Shown here: piece by piece, positions 10,870 to 23,114 of the stretch
Layout: each line of letters opens with the position of its first letter
Numbering within the stretch: position 1 is the first letter of the stretch
NCBI RefSeq assembly: GCF_032854445.1
Contig: NC_088301.1
Coordinates: 15,932,281 to 15,996,280 of the forward strand
Reading direction: 5' to 3'
From: Liolophura sinensis
Lineage: Eukaryota > Mollusca > Polyplacophora > Chitonida > Chitonidae
DNA: 64,000 nt
Notes under the pieces: model-generated
What the model saw: only the letters and a program-made list of their open reading frames with translations
What the model was told of the DNA's origin: nothing
Databases searched by the model: none
Program-made: the position numbers and the translations under genes

Positions 10870-11728
10870 ACTGTCTTGAAGAAAAACAACAAAGAATCTA
10901 GGCATGTGTTCTAAACTTTATAACACACATTCTTTTAAATACATTCAGGAAGAGAATGACACTCTACTAAAACAGTAATGTGTATAATTTTTAATAATGT
11001 TACATCAATTTGACAGTGGTGTGGGAGAGCATCTATGGCGTTCGATTACTACACTTTCTAGTGTGAAATGTATTACGTTACAAAACGCTTGAAAAATGCT
11101 GTCGACCAACTCCACTTTGTGTCAGATTAACACGTTTCTTTATTCTGTGTCCGCATGGGGAGTTGCAGCATTATAAGGTTAGTACGCTTTCCAATGTGTT
11201 TTAAATTTGAACACGTTACAAACTGCCTGAAAAATGTCACACACCAACTTTCTCCTACGTCAGAGTCACACATTTATTTATTGTGTTCCGCATAATAGAT
11301 TTTTGAAAAAAAGATTGTTACTTGGTGTAACATTTTAAAAGTTTTACATTTTACAGCGTATAACATGGTGTATGATTTTAACACATTGGAAATGTTTACA
11401 AATTCACATTTGCCTTCTAGGAGAGCACGGGTTCTCTACAACAGAATGGGCTGTGAATCTGAAAAGCTTTGTATCAAATCCTTTCGTACGTGTTCAGAGG
11501 CAAGTAATGGAGAGAATGCAGCTACATATAGGCATTCGTCTGGACGTGTGAAAGAAATCTGTAATACACGAAGCAAGGGTCGTCAGACGCTCAACTGGGA
11601 GTTATGCTATGAAAGCAAATACATATTCTCTCAAATATAACACATATTCTATCAATTCAGCATAAAGATTCTATTAGGCTTATAAAATATTATGTTTAAT
11701 ACGACACAGCATTATGTTATAATAAAAG
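10870..11728. other. Upstream flank of copy A with a diverged tandem duplication
   Basis: Two related segments of about 120-130 bp lie at about 11050-11160 and 11180-11300. They share acgttacaaa, cttgaaaaatg/cctgaaaaatg, ccaactccac/ccaactttct, cacgtttctttatt/cacatttatttatt and gtccgcat/ttccgcat. A 91-codon open frame at 11365-11640 is unsupported. Confidence 0.55.
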
Positions 11729-12283
11729 AATACTTTCTAGTAGGTTAGCGTGCTAGCGCAGCGTACTGACCCAGGAGCCTCTCACCAATGCGGTCGCTGT
11801 GAGTTCAAGTCCAGCTCATGCTGGCTTCCTCTCCGGCCGTAAGTGGGAAGGTCTTGCAGCAACCTGCGGACGGTCGTGGGTTTCCCCTGGGCTCTGCCCG
11901 GTTTCCACCCACCATAATGCTGGCCGCCGTCGTATAAGTGAAATATTCTTGAGTGCCGCGTAAAACACCAATCAAATAAATAAATAAATAAATAAAGAAA
12001 TACTTTCTAGTAGGGGGTCACCGTGGCTCAGTCGGTAAACGCGCTAGCAGCGTAATGGCCCAGGAGCCCCTCACCAATGCGGTCGACCTGAGTTCAAGCA
12101 CAGCTCATGCTGGCTTCCTCTCTGGTCGTAAGTGGGAACGTCTGCCAGAAACCTGCGGAGGGTTGTGGGTTTTCCCGCGGGCCCTGCCCGGTTTCCTCCC
12201 ACCATAATGCTGGCGTAAGTATACGTGAAATATTCTTGAGTACGGCGTAAAACAACAATCAAATAAATAAATACTTTCCAGTA
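11729..12283 (+). mobile_element. Two SINE family 1 copies stacked in one target site
   Basis: Copy one (about 11743-11997) starts inside the A-box region. Copy two (about 12014-12268) begins with the full head ggggtcaccgtggctcagtc. The target AATACTTTCTAGTA appears three times: at 11729-11742, at about 11999-12012 between the copies, and at 12270-12283 (aatactttccagta). This is the pattern left by a second insertion into the duplicated target of the first. Confidence 0.9.
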
Positions 12284-13008
12284 TGACTCAACAGACTTTC
12301 TGTTGAAATTAAGAGATTAATTTTTAAATTTAGTGTATGTTTGTCATGATGAACACTTGAGATTATAACAGATCGGTAAAACACTAGTATGGATATACAA
12401 CAAAAAGGGAAAGGCTATATCAAACTTGCAAAGGCAAGCATACCTGCATGGTAAGTCATTTCTGTTGATAAATCGAATAAAGAAGAAGGAAACGTGTTTG
12501 TAAAGAGTGTCGGTCTTCTCACTAAACTTGTTGCATGTAACACCTATATCAGTTTGACAAGAAAGTCTCCTTATACCTTTCAAGTCGTGAGGTACAGTAA
12601 TAAATGCAATTTGATTGGTTGCAGAAAAACAGGTGCACGGAGAGCAAAGGGCCATAGGTAAAGGCTGAGTGGACCTGTCATTTGGCTTTCTGCCAAAATT
12701 TTCTATGCAGGACCAATCCATGGTGTATTCACAACACGGAGAGCGGAGAAAGTGTGCATACTGGCGATAGAGGATTGTGACTGCAGGTGGGAAAGCACAG
12801 TCCGCGTCATCATTTCCTTTGTCATGCCTTACAAAGAGGAGGCCCACGTGATATCTTCATGCTGAGATATGGCTAAACGTTGTCATGGAAGTTACACCAG
12901 GCGCATTTTGCGACTACTTCGTAAAACGAACTCTAAAGTCTGGGAGAAAAACAGGCCGGAGTCCATTGTGATCGAGTAAAGGCCTTAGTGCATGTCCAAA
13001 TCCATACA
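12284..13008. other. No supported gene
   Basis: A 167-codon minus-strand frame (12344-12847) has no motif, no good exon boundaries and mixed composition. I treat it as chance. Confidence 0.35.
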
Positions 13009-13279
13009 GGCCTCTGTGACCGAGGTGGTTAGCACCCCAGGCCCTGAGCAATAACCCAGGAACTTCCGACCAAGGCAGTTGGTGTGAGTTCAAGTCCAGT
13101 TCAATTCCAGCTCATGCAGGCTTCCTCTCTGGCTGTACTTAGGAAGGTCTTCCAGCAACTTACACATGATCTTGGGTGTCCTCCGGACCCTGTTTTTCTC
13201 CCATCATAATGGTGGCCACCATCGTATAGGTGAAATATTCTTGACGGCGTAAAACACCGATCGAATAAATAAATAAATG
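13009..13279 (+). mobile_element. SINE family 1, diverged full-length copy
   Basis: Head ggcctctgtgaccgaggtgg, a duplicated B-box stretch (gagttcaagtccagttcaat then tccagctcatg), body, and tail acaccgatcgaataaataaat. Confidence 0.85.
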
Positions 13280-14670
13280 TTTATGGCGTATTGCAACGCA
13301 CGCGGCACGGACGCATGGAAATAGTCATTTTGTAAATCTATTTGTATAGGTCAGGTCAGAGTCCAAGGTTGAATTGGCTTTCCATCGGACTTCCCCTGTA
13401 AAGATTGCCTGTTGTCAGATATCTGCAAATTTGTTTTCGACCACATCTTGGTTTCTGCTAAATATAGCCAAAATAAATCGCTATCAAACTTCAATATACA
13501 CAACGTATAAAAACCACCAGTAAACAAAATTAGTCTAATTATGTTCAAAGACAATGCCATGGGCTAAAACATGCATATCTCTTTGCCTTTCTCATATTCA
13601 TGTAAAACATGTGTTAATGTATGGTACCCCACCTGTGCTGTTTGAAAATGTCATATGTTATGTGACTAGCAGTTAAAGAATGTAGTTGACGTAAATTGTA
13701 AACTTTGGGTGAATATTTTCCCAGCGTTATTTTCAGAAATTTCCAAAAATGTGAGTAGAGTGCCCTAGGGGGGTGCAGAAGGCTCGTTTTGGGCCATAGT
13801 CTGCATGATAAAGTATAAATTTATCAAGTTCTGCCTGTTCTTGTTCATGTCGTTGTCTTTCCGGATGCTGGCATATAATTAGAAAGGATTTATTTTGTCT
13901 CGATATGGTCTGTGTAGGCCTACCCTATGTTTGACTGAGGTCTATTTTCATGGGTGGGTTGTTGTGCTGTTTAACATAGGGACAAATATACAGTCAAATA
14001 CAGATATGTACATTTTCTGACAAGTTCCACATGAAGATACCATTAATGAAGAAGAACAATAAATATGTTTTTCTCGGAAGGGCAGTAAAGTAGGGGGACG
14101 AACCAAAGCTCCGGTGGACAAAAACCCCGGCGGACAAAAGTCCCTAGATCAGCATTAAGAGTAAATGGTGAATGACAGTCATTTATATCTAGTTTAAGAA
14201 AACTTGAAACCTTCTATTTGAATTGACGGCTCAGATTTCAAAACACGTTTAAATAGAACCCTTCTTACTCGTTTAAACGCCATATAATCTAACGTTTTTT
14301 TTCACGAAATCGACTTTTTTTCTGGGCACGAGATCGGAAAGGGTTATTTTCTCTCAAGTGTATACGGAATGCTTGTCTTTCAGACTTATCTGAAAACTCA
14401 AGAAGCCCGCAATATTAAATACTTGCGGTTTTCCAGTTTATGTCAGATTTTCATTCCTACTCCAAGAAAACAGATTTTATTTATACGTCAATTGTTTAAA
14501 TCCTGAAAATATATTTTAAACCATATATAAATAAAATATATCCCGAAATATAAGATTCTAAAGAAAATGGTTGTTTCCAAATACTTGTAGCTGGGAATGT
14601 TTTAACCACCGAAAGCAAAAGAAATAAAACGTGCTTGTCCGGCTCTTTCAGAGTGTAGAACGTTCAAAAA
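13280..14670. other. AT-rich stretch with no supported feature
   Basis: Only short frames, for example 69 codons at 13351-13560 on the minus strand. No splice context or repeat was recognised. Confidence 0.4.
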
Positions 14671-15032
14671 CATGCAGCCAGTTTTTTTCTGATTCGAGTT
14701 ATAATATATCAATATATAATTTACGGAATTAAAATATAATGCTTTTGCTTTATCATTGACTGGATTAATTTTATTTTACCTCACGCTTGTTTTACTGTGA
14801 AACATAAGCCTAGCGATATATTTTTAGAAATGTAAATGTCCTTGAGTGAATACATAAAATTATAAAATAATAATAATAATAATAAAAAAGATGAAGTGAA
14901 AACCAAATTTTGGTAGGTGGCAACAAATACACTGTTATTCAGAGAATATTTCCCTTTTGGGATTTGAAAAAGTAGACAACCAGCTATACTGATATATTAT
15001 AACTCGAATCAGAAAAAAAAACTGGCAGCATG
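14671..15032. mobile_element. Foldback (MITE-like) element with about 41-bp inverted ends
   Basis: The left end (14671-14711) begins catgcagccagtttttttct and continues gattcgagttataatatatca. The right end (14990-15032) is its reverse complement with one base changed and one or two extra A. The 280-bp centre is AT-rich, has an (ATA)n run, and encodes nothing. Target duplications were not clear. Confidence 0.8.
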
Positions 15033-15087
15033 TCGTCATATGAGTGAAATGACGTGAACTCAAAAGCCTGCATACACACATACAAAA

Positions 15088-15130
15088 ATACTCACTGGAC
15101 AGTAACGGTTTTCACTGGACAGTAACGGTG
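15088..15130. repeat. About 21-bp direct repeat, two copies
   Basis: tcactggacagtaacggt occurs twice, separated by three to four bases. Confidence 0.85.
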
Positions 15131-15743
15131 AGGGAAGGACATGTATATTTACTTCCATACCCGGCAACCGACACCAGAAGTGTCAGTTGACTAGCTTATC
15201 TCCCTGCATTTGGTTGTGAAAACAACGGTCATATCTCTGAAGCCATTCGCTTCTACATCGATCTTCTGTGCCAAACTGATAGGCCTTTCGCTGCCGCCTC
15301 AAACAATGTGAGCCTTATTGACACCGTGTATTTCCATATCCTATCACTGAGTAACAAAGAAACCAATAATATTCCTTTCAAGGGTATAAACAAGTCTGAC
15401 TATATTAATCCTCTTTCCAAGTTGTGGAGATATGGAGAACAAAAGCAATGGAAACAACATTAAAATGCAGGCACATGACAGATGTTATTTTATACGAGGT
15501 GATATCCATGTAAAATCACATCGAAATACTATACTTATTTTGGTTAGTAAAACCGTTCCACGTGTGGATTCGAACACAGGCGTGAAACCCGCATGAACAA
15601 AACTGGCACAAAAATAAGCTCGTGTAAATCCACACGTACAAGCACGTGTTGCAAAATATGGCTTAAACACTGCTCATATGAAGTACCATTTCAATCAAAT
15701 GTTCAAGTCATTTCAACCAGCTCTGTCTAAGTTAAATTTAAGA

Positions 15744-15920
15744 AATAATGACTCTTTATCGAGTCATTATTGTTCATTGTACACCGGTAAATGTGGAAGG
15801 GTTTAAATTTTAGAACGAGGCGCTGCAGGCTTCCGAGGTCGAAAACTCTGAGGCCTGAGGTTTCAATTCTTCCACACTGACCGGACTAAAACCAACAACA
15901 ATGACTCGATAAAGAAACAT
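15744..15920. mobile_element. Foldback (MITE-like) element with about 50-bp inverted ends
   Basis: The left arm starts ctttatcgagtcattattgt and reaches accggtaaatgtggaag. The right arm (about 15867-15917) is its imperfect reverse complement: cttccacactgaccgg ... aacaatgactcgataaag. At the outer left edge there is also a perfect 11-bp hairpin, aataatgactc (15744-15754) / gagtcattatt (15761-15771). The centre includes a B-box-like ggtttcaattc. Confidence 0.75.
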
Positions 15921-16284
15921 TATTTCTATTCTAGTGTACCTGGTTTAAACTTTTACATATTTATTTGTAAAGCAATTAGCATGATTTTGTTGTCGTCTGC
16001 GTTAATGAATTTGTGTCCTAAACACCTGTGACAACCGTCCATAACACCTGTCGTCCAAGGTTGTGACGGGGGTATGTTCCGAAGCGTGGGTCTATAATTT
16101 TAGATCCGCTGACCTTCAACGTTGCATCTAGAAAATCCGAAGTATTATAGCACTCTGGTTTTACGATAGAAATACGTTCCTCTGTTGTTCAGTGGGGTCA
16201 TTATTATTATAGAACTTCTCTGGAAAGAATTTAACACCACAACCTTTTAAAAAAGGGTGACCTCTGGCCATGGAGACTATTACA

Positions 16285-19200
16285 TTAGCCCTCATACGTA
16301 AACTGTAGCTGGCTGCCCCGAAGTCTCTCTTTGAGAATTGCATCAAACTGCTCGTTCTGGGCTACCGTAAAGTGGGTCTTCCAATCGCCAACGACACCTA
16401 CAAAACAAAGCGGTTATATGCCAAAATAAACGAGCTTACATGGGCGCATATGTATTAAGGAAAACTTAAATTGAATCAATTGCTTTGAAATCCATCTACG
16501 TTTAACGTCACGCAGTTTAGCAATATACCGTTACCTTTGCGGAAGAAATTCGGTTTGTTGTTTCTCCAAAAAGTATTTTCAACTTCAGTATAACAATCGT
16601 CTTTGAAGGCCTTCATAGTCTTGAAATCGCATTTTTCAGCCAAGCGTTCATAAAACTGCTTATCACGTTCCACTCCGAAAAACGAGGCCAGTTTTCTTGC
16701 TTCCTCTATGAAGTTCTGTTTTAGGAAATATAAATAGGCAACATATTCGAAGTATAAGAGATGTAAAAGAAAAGAAAGGGATTTTGCAGAACGAAAAGAG
16801 CATATCCTATTTAATCACCGGGTCGTAATAGTAAACTAAACCTTATTATTTTGAAAAACGTGAATATGTTAATTGTTTTAGTATTTGAGCTAGTATATTA
16901 ATATATACAACTTAACTCGGAAAAACGCCCACGTACACATCGCAATGCAGCATCAAATATATCATCTCTCTCTCTCTGGGAACAAACATTTACTTATTCA
17001 GCACCAACGCTGTCTCCACAGATTGTATGATGTGGAACTTGTAAAAGTCCTTCTTGAACGAGGGCGAGGGGTGGAAACTTAACTGGCGGTCGACCGTTCC
17101 GCTTGGTAACTAAAAAAGTCAACTTTTATTCTGGAATTGTGGTCGTCACTGGTCAAGGGACAATTTACTGTGACGACAGCAAGGCAAGCCACGGTCCCTG
17201 TTTTGACTCATACGGATGCTTACCAGCTTCAGGTTCTCGTAGTGGAGGACATGGACATTTAAGTTTGGATGCAACTTGAGCTCCTCCTCCCAGTGTCTCA
17301 CGTAATCAAACCAAGAGCCGTAGTCAACTGAAACAAGTCGAGTGACCGCATGTGACACCAAATACGAAATGATATAAAATCGCTGAACAAACATCAATAT
17401 AGGATTAATTCACTGACAAGTGATTCCTTTTACTTATTAATTTATTTATATGATTGAACTATTTCACTTGTACGAAGGCGATAAGCATTACATTTGGAGG
17501 GAACTGGGCTGCGCCGGGAAAACCCATGACCATCCGTAGATTGCTGCAGACCTTCGCACGTACGGCCGGAGAAGAAGCCAGCATGAGCTTGACTTGAACT
17601 CATATCGGCCGCATTGGTGAAAGGTCGTAAGTCACTACGCGCCGCGCTGGCGTGCTAAACACCCCAGCCACTGAGGTCCCGTTTTCATTTTTAAGGAAGA
17701 AAAAAAGGTTTACAGGAAATAGTCACAAAAGACTCTATGTATCCCGAGGAAGTACAAGTATGAAAGATGGCGGTTGTTTTAGGTGAATTATAAGTAAATA
17801 ATAACAGAGTAAACGTTTTACATATTTAAAAACAACACAAACCAGTGTAACCCTAATATAATGTCTTTGTTATAAAATCAATAATTGTTATCGACTATGT
17901 ATATATAGCCTTTATAGGAATTATTTTTTTTTTATTTGATTGCTGTTTTGCCAGTATTGAGGTGGCGGCAGGAGAGGAAGCCAGATACAAATTAGATTTG
18001 AAATATACATAAACATATTAGAATGACACAATAGTCTTATAAAATCACCGATAGCGTGTTTTTTGCCATGTATAACACCCTCTACCGCCCCCACCCTCCC
18101 ACCACCACACAAATGAACACACACCCACCCCAGTTCTCTATAACTCACCGTGACCGTCCAGCCATAGCTGAAAGTAATTCTGCCAGTCACCATTGTACTG
18201 GTACAATCCTGAGAGGCCCAAGTCGTGGTGGAAATGGGACACGCAAACATCTTTAGGATTTCGCAGGAGGTAGATGATTCTAGAGTTTTTCGCGAAGATG
18301 TCCTTTGGAAGGTCAGGTAACAGCAGATGTGTGTTCAGAACGCGAGGTGAAGGCTTATCATCTAGCTCCTCCGCATCTTTTATTTCTAACATCATCGACT
18401 GTTTGTTATTGGATATGTTTTCAGTGAGGCCGGAAAGCAGCATGTTTGTAACTTCCCACACCCAGTTGGTTCCTGAAAAACCAGGCGACATTGAACAAAA
18501 ACGCACAATAAGTTTTCACGCTCAAATTCAGACTTTTTTTTTTTTTAAATTTTAAATCTAAAAAATTTTTTAAAAATCTATCCTCGCGTGATGTGTAAAT
18601 TGCACACTTGAACATCAACTACAATTTGTTGCAGGGGCAACCGTGGCCTAGTGATTAGCGTGCTAGTGTAGCACAACCGCACACTGGAGCCTCTCACCAA
18701 TGCGGTCGCTGTGAGTTCAAGTCCATCTCATGCTAGCGTCTTCAAAGATCGTAGGTGGGAAGGTCTACCAGCAACCTGCGGATGGTGGTGGCTTTCTCTC
18801 GGGGTGGCTTCCTCCCGGGGTCTGCGTCCTCCCGTCACTATGCTGCCCACCCTCGTATGAGTGGAACTTTATGGAGTACGACGTGAAACACGAATCAAAT
18901 AAGTTTAATGCGAACTAGACACAACTAATATAACATGCTGAACATAGCGGGATTAGCATCACGTGAACACTTTAAGCGATGAGACGGTGTTACGAAACAG
19001 ATGATAAAATGAACTTTTCTTCATATCATCGTGTTATTGTTTCGTATTATCGTTTCATCACATTGTGCCATAGGATTAATACGCACAACGTGGAGATTAT
19101 TATTATAGAAACATTATTAAAGAACAGTAATACCACGACAAGACGCGATGATGCGATGCCGTAAAGCAATGAAATCAAAAAGCAATGAAACAAAAGTACA

Positions 19201-20225
19201 AAGTAGTATGTAGCACTAAGCAATGGCACGATGGCACAAAGCGATGACACAGTAGTACTAACCGATGGCACGATGACAGGATGCAATAACATCACAGTAC
19301 TAACCGATGACACGATAACAGAATGCCATGACACCATAGTACTAACGGATACGGACACAAAGCACTCTCGAAACTAGTGTTACATTTACTTCACAGTGGT
19401 CACAAATGTAACACTTTTAATGGAGTTTGAATATAAACGCCTTGGAAGAGTGTTAAAATAGTAATCGATGTTTGATCGATGGCACGATTGCACTAAACCA
19501 ATAAAGCTGGCACGAAGCGCTGAGACTGATATGAAATGGTGGTGCAATGGTACAAAGCTATGGCCATCTTACCATCGGTTTGTATCTTTGTCTACCCGCT
19601 TCATGGCTTTGTGTCATTACCTCATCGCCTCCCTGGGTGCTATCTTCTCATCCCATGCTGTCGTCGTTGGACAATGCTACGATGAAATCATGACACGATG
19701 ATGGCCTTAACGGGTAGCATGTAACATGAGCCAGCATTCATTTGCACCTGAATGAGCAGAACACTTGAGCTGTTAATGCTTAAGTTAAGGCTATAACAAG
19801 TGTCTCATTGCAGAGTGTAAATACTGTATCGGACCTTATCGAACTACAGGGAACAAATTAACCTTGCATGGATACATTTTTATGCATCTTGCCTTCGTTG
19901 CAATACAAACTAATGTTTGACTTTCACAGACAACGATCATGTGAATGCGTTGAAATATGTTTCCACGGGCATTTAACAATCTAGTATGCCCATAAAGCCC
20001 TAACTGTTTTGGCGTAGTTGCAGTAATATTTTTCGTACCAGACTTTACGTAGCCGCAGATATAGACGTCATCTGGTCTGACTTTGAAATTCGGCAGTTTG
20101 GCCATTCGTTTTGTCATGTTCCCGGGAAATATAGGAAATGGTATCCCTTTATAATCGAAAAACTTGATAGTATTCCCCGCTGGGTCTTTGTATATCAAAT
20201 GCTCGCCATCCTTGACCACACTCAT
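16285..20225 (-). CDS. Cytosolic sulfotransferase (copy B), five exons, 302 aa
   Basis: Exons 20039-20225, 18149-18472, 17224-17327, 16535-16715 and 16285-16397 join in phase into 909 bp (302 codons plus TAA at 16285-16287), close to the usual length of about 295 aa. The enzyme class moves sulfate from PAPS to small acceptors in the cytosol. Visible landmarks: YVKSGTNW (about 60-66, 5'-phosphosulfate loop, split by intron 1); PRVLNTH with the expected catalytic histidine at 111; YLLRNPKDVCVSHFHH (130-145, 3'-phosphate binding); YGSWFDYVRHW; and the C-terminal [13 protein letters not shown] (264-276). The lysine two residues before the catalytic histidine in many SULTs is Asn109 here. An AG acceptor lies five bases before the ATG, so a 5' UTR intron is likely. 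All splice sites are GT/AG. Sister to the broken copy 6 kb downstream. Substrate cannot be inferred. Confidence 0.9.
17434..17682 (-). mobile_element. SINE family 1, diverged full-length copy
   Basis: Reverse copy with tail, a shortened body (the gtactcaagaat block is missing) and tRNA-like head ending ccccagccactgaggtccc. It lies in intron 2 of sulfotransferase copy B. A very short related fragment may lie at 17930-17985. Confidence 0.82.
18634..18905 (+). mobile_element. SINE family 1, diverged full-length copy
   Basis: Head ggggcaaccgtggcctagtg, B-box gagttcaagtccatctcatg, body with a duplicated ggtggctttcctc-like stretch, and tail cgaatcaaataagttt. It lies antisense in intron 1 of sulfotransferase copy B. 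Confidence 0.85.
19195..19345. repeat. Degenerate GATGRCACGAT-type tandem repeat
   Basis: Repeated phrases gtactaaccgatggcacgat, gcgatgacacagtagtacta and gtactaaccgatgacacgat, with weaker echoes to about 19700 (gatcgatggcacgattgcac). It lies in intron 1 of copy B. Open frames here are not supported. Confidence 0.65.
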
Positions 20226-20230
20226 GCTTG

Positions 20231-21876
20231 CTGAAAGAAAAAGAGCGATGAATTTACATATGGGATAAAAAAAACAGATACTTTGTTGAAATAGAATAAA
20301 AGAATAACACGATTGGACTACGAACTTTACAACTTAATTATTTATGTTCGATAATAATACAGTAGACAAAATATTCACCAGTTATCCAACATGAAACGTG
20401 CGTTCTAACACCACATCGGTAGAAGACGAAATTCCTGGTTAGTCTAAGTCACAATAAGGGAATAGCCTACTGATCAAACAGGGTCTCTGTTTAAGCGCTT
20501 GTTGGAAAATGTATCAAATTGTTTCAGTATTAAGATACTTTACTGGTGGCAACTATGTGCCAAAATATTTGATCACACGACAATAGGCACATTCACCAAT
20601 TCAGTGGATATGAAACGTATTGTGTATATAAATACATCGTATCTACTATGAACAGGATCGGGGATAAAGTAAATAATGATTACAAAAATAAAGGGGTTTA
20701 TCTTATTTATATTTGTTTGGTCAAGCAAATATCGTTCATCAATGCAATGAGTGCTATACACATAATTAATATATACTACGTACATTAAGTTAAATGTGTA
20801 TTGTAAAGGTAGATCAGAAAAGGAAACAGAGTAAAAAAAAATGGTAACAACAGACAAGGATGTCTAACCCATATGTAGAGTCATATCGACAAAAATGATG
20901 ACGATATTGCGCAGACAAATGGTGTTTAGGGAACGCTTTAAAGCATGATAAATAAACGATGCCATGCCGTGCTATGTGTTAGAATTTTTAACACATATTT
21001 TTAATTTTCCTGAATTTACGTTTGTAAGGCTCAAACGGACTGGTCAGTTTTTTGCGTGCATGCTTCAATAAACCGAAAAAAAGCCACACCCACGCATTGG
21101 ACTATTTTTTCTAAGAATACAACTGAGAGAGATTGAAGGCACGCATGTAAAATTACGAACAGAACACTCTAAATATATCTGTCTCCGTCCGTATTATATT
21201 CACATCAGCAAGCAGCAGCATCGGTACAGGTTATTTGGAAGGAATTACGATTGAAACAGTACCGAGACCTATTCTGTACGTTACAACTATGTAGTCCGTC
21301 GACCGTTTTTAACGTCTTATTGCTTCGTGGGTTCATACAGTTTGCGTAGGTATTTTTTTTCCTTTATGCCCCAATAAATCCAAAAATATTACAGTTAATC
21401 CTTAATTATAATTATACTCTACACAATTTGAACCCGGCTGCAGTGTATATTTCTTTTCCAAAACATAACGTTTTCTCCACATTTTAAGGCCCTTATAAGC
21501 GTCAAAAAATGTTGTTCAAATACTTAACTACTGAGGTTAAATATATATCAATTCTTCGTTCTTCGAACATGCGTTTACTGTTCCGCATCTCTTCCAACAC
21601 AATATTGTACGTTTTGGTTGATTGATAAATCCATTTTTTAGGGACAAACAAGTGATTGGATAGACGAGACGACAAACACTGACAAAATGCCAAGCACTGT
21701 GTATCCTTCCCGCATATTCCCAATCCTATGGAACGCCCCCGCGATGTTTCACTGTGAATATTAAACAAGGTGAACCCAATTCCATTACCAGCACTTCCAG
21801 CTTTGGTCTGACATTTGTCCCTTGGTGTATAGATATGCACGTGTATGTATGCTTGAGATTTTAAGTCGAATATAAT
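20231..21876. other. Upstream flank of sulfotransferase copy B
   Basis: Should hold the 5' UTR exon and promoter of copy B, but neither could be placed. No repeat or other gene was recognised. The open frames at 20573-20857 and 21502-21840 on the minus strand are unsupported. Confidence 0.35.
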
Positions 21877-21990
21877 CTAAGTCGGGAGATCCCGGGATCA
21901 AACCCGGGTCCGTTCATACACAAAGACTTTAAAAATGGTTCTTGCTGCTGCCTCGCTTGGCTCTCCGATTCAGGCCGGTAAACTATAGTT
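21877..21990 (-). repeat. Interspersed repeat family 2, partial
   Basis: Reverse copy of the end containing the B-box-like motif: gtcgggagatcccgggatca ... gcctcgcttggctctccgat. It matches the end of the copy at 62.2 kb. Confidence 0.7.
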
Positions 21991-22055
21991 TTCACCTGGG
22001 ATACATTTCGTGCCACACTTTACAGTCTGTGAAGTCAATGATTGAAATGTTGAAG

Positions 22056-22312
22056 AGAACTCGGTGGCCGATGGAGTTAGCACGCTGTCACTGTGCAATG
22101 ACCAAGAAGCCTCTCACCAATGAGTCAACCTGAGTTCAAGCACAGTTCATGCTGGCTTCCTCTTCGGCCCTACGTGGGAAGGTCTGCCAGCAACCTGCGG
22201 ATGGCCGTGAGTATCCCTCCTACCGTAATCCCTCCTACCATAATCCTGGCTCTCGTCGTATAAGTGAAATATTCTTGAGTATGGAGAAAAGTGTGAATCA
22301 ATTAAATGAACT
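22056..22312 (+). mobile_element. SINE family 1, diverged copy
   Basis: Head (ctcggtggccgatggagtta), B-box gagttcaagcacagttcatg, and body with a small internal duplication (ccctcctaccgtaat / ccctcctaccataat). Tail gaatcaattaaatgaac. Confidence 0.83.
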
Positions 22313-22861
22313 AAAATGTTGACACAGATTTCTTTGCATTCCGCCAGTTCAATTAAATTACCGAGCATACAAAACAACTAAGGCAGGAAAGGCACTGATA
22401 TATACGTGATTATGAATTTCTGTGGACCTGACGTATAGTCAAGTAGTGGGCTTCTTATTAATAACTTTTCTGGTAAAATATAAATATGATATCCACATAC
22501 AAGTAATTAAGTAGATATAACTGATATTGTGAAAGTCCGGAGGTTAGTAACTCACCATACACACGCAAATGATGTAAAGCTGGATTGTCTGCCGTGTACT
22601 TATGTCTGGCCTGTTCGCCTTTAAAGAAAACTGTAGGTCAAAAACTGTACCAACATGAACAGGAGATAAAAATCGTCACGAGCTAACCAGGTTGGAAGAC
22701 AGCTAACTGATGAACCAGCACATATTTTTAGTTCAAAGTCAACGGGTGTTAGCTGTTTAAATCTTCACGGCTTAACGTTACTCACGTGCGACCTTATGTA
22801 ATCCTTTAACTACCATGTATAACATCATCTCATGTGAAAATGCCGTGTCTAGGAAATGAAA

Positions 22862-22899
22862 GAGTTAACTCACAATACACACGCAAATGATGCAAAGTT

Positions 22900-22986
<87 letters not shown>
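22862..22986. repeat. (TA)n microsatellite, about 42 units, beside a duplicated 45-bp segment
   Basis: An uninterrupted TA run occupies about 22902-22986. The 40 bp before it (aactcacaatacacacgcaa atgatgcaaagttgga) repeat a segment at about 22550-22590 with a few changes. The isoleucine/tyrosine open frames are products of the repeat. Confidence 0.95.
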
Positions 22987-22989
<3 letters not shown>

Positions 22990-23114
22990 TGAAACTAATA
23001 AGCTATATCAACAAGTTGAGTTTGTCACCAACTGTATATCATCTTGGTATCACTCCCAATGTTCAAGAGTGTATGTCTTTTCGGAGGAAGCCCACGGCAG
23101 ACGACTCAAAAATT

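Noticed and set aside
12344-12847. 167-codon minus-strand ORF
   Set aside because: Longest frame outside repeats apart from the GPCR and overlapping ORF predictions, but it has no motif, no splice sites that fit and no hydrophobic or charge pattern suggesting a protein.
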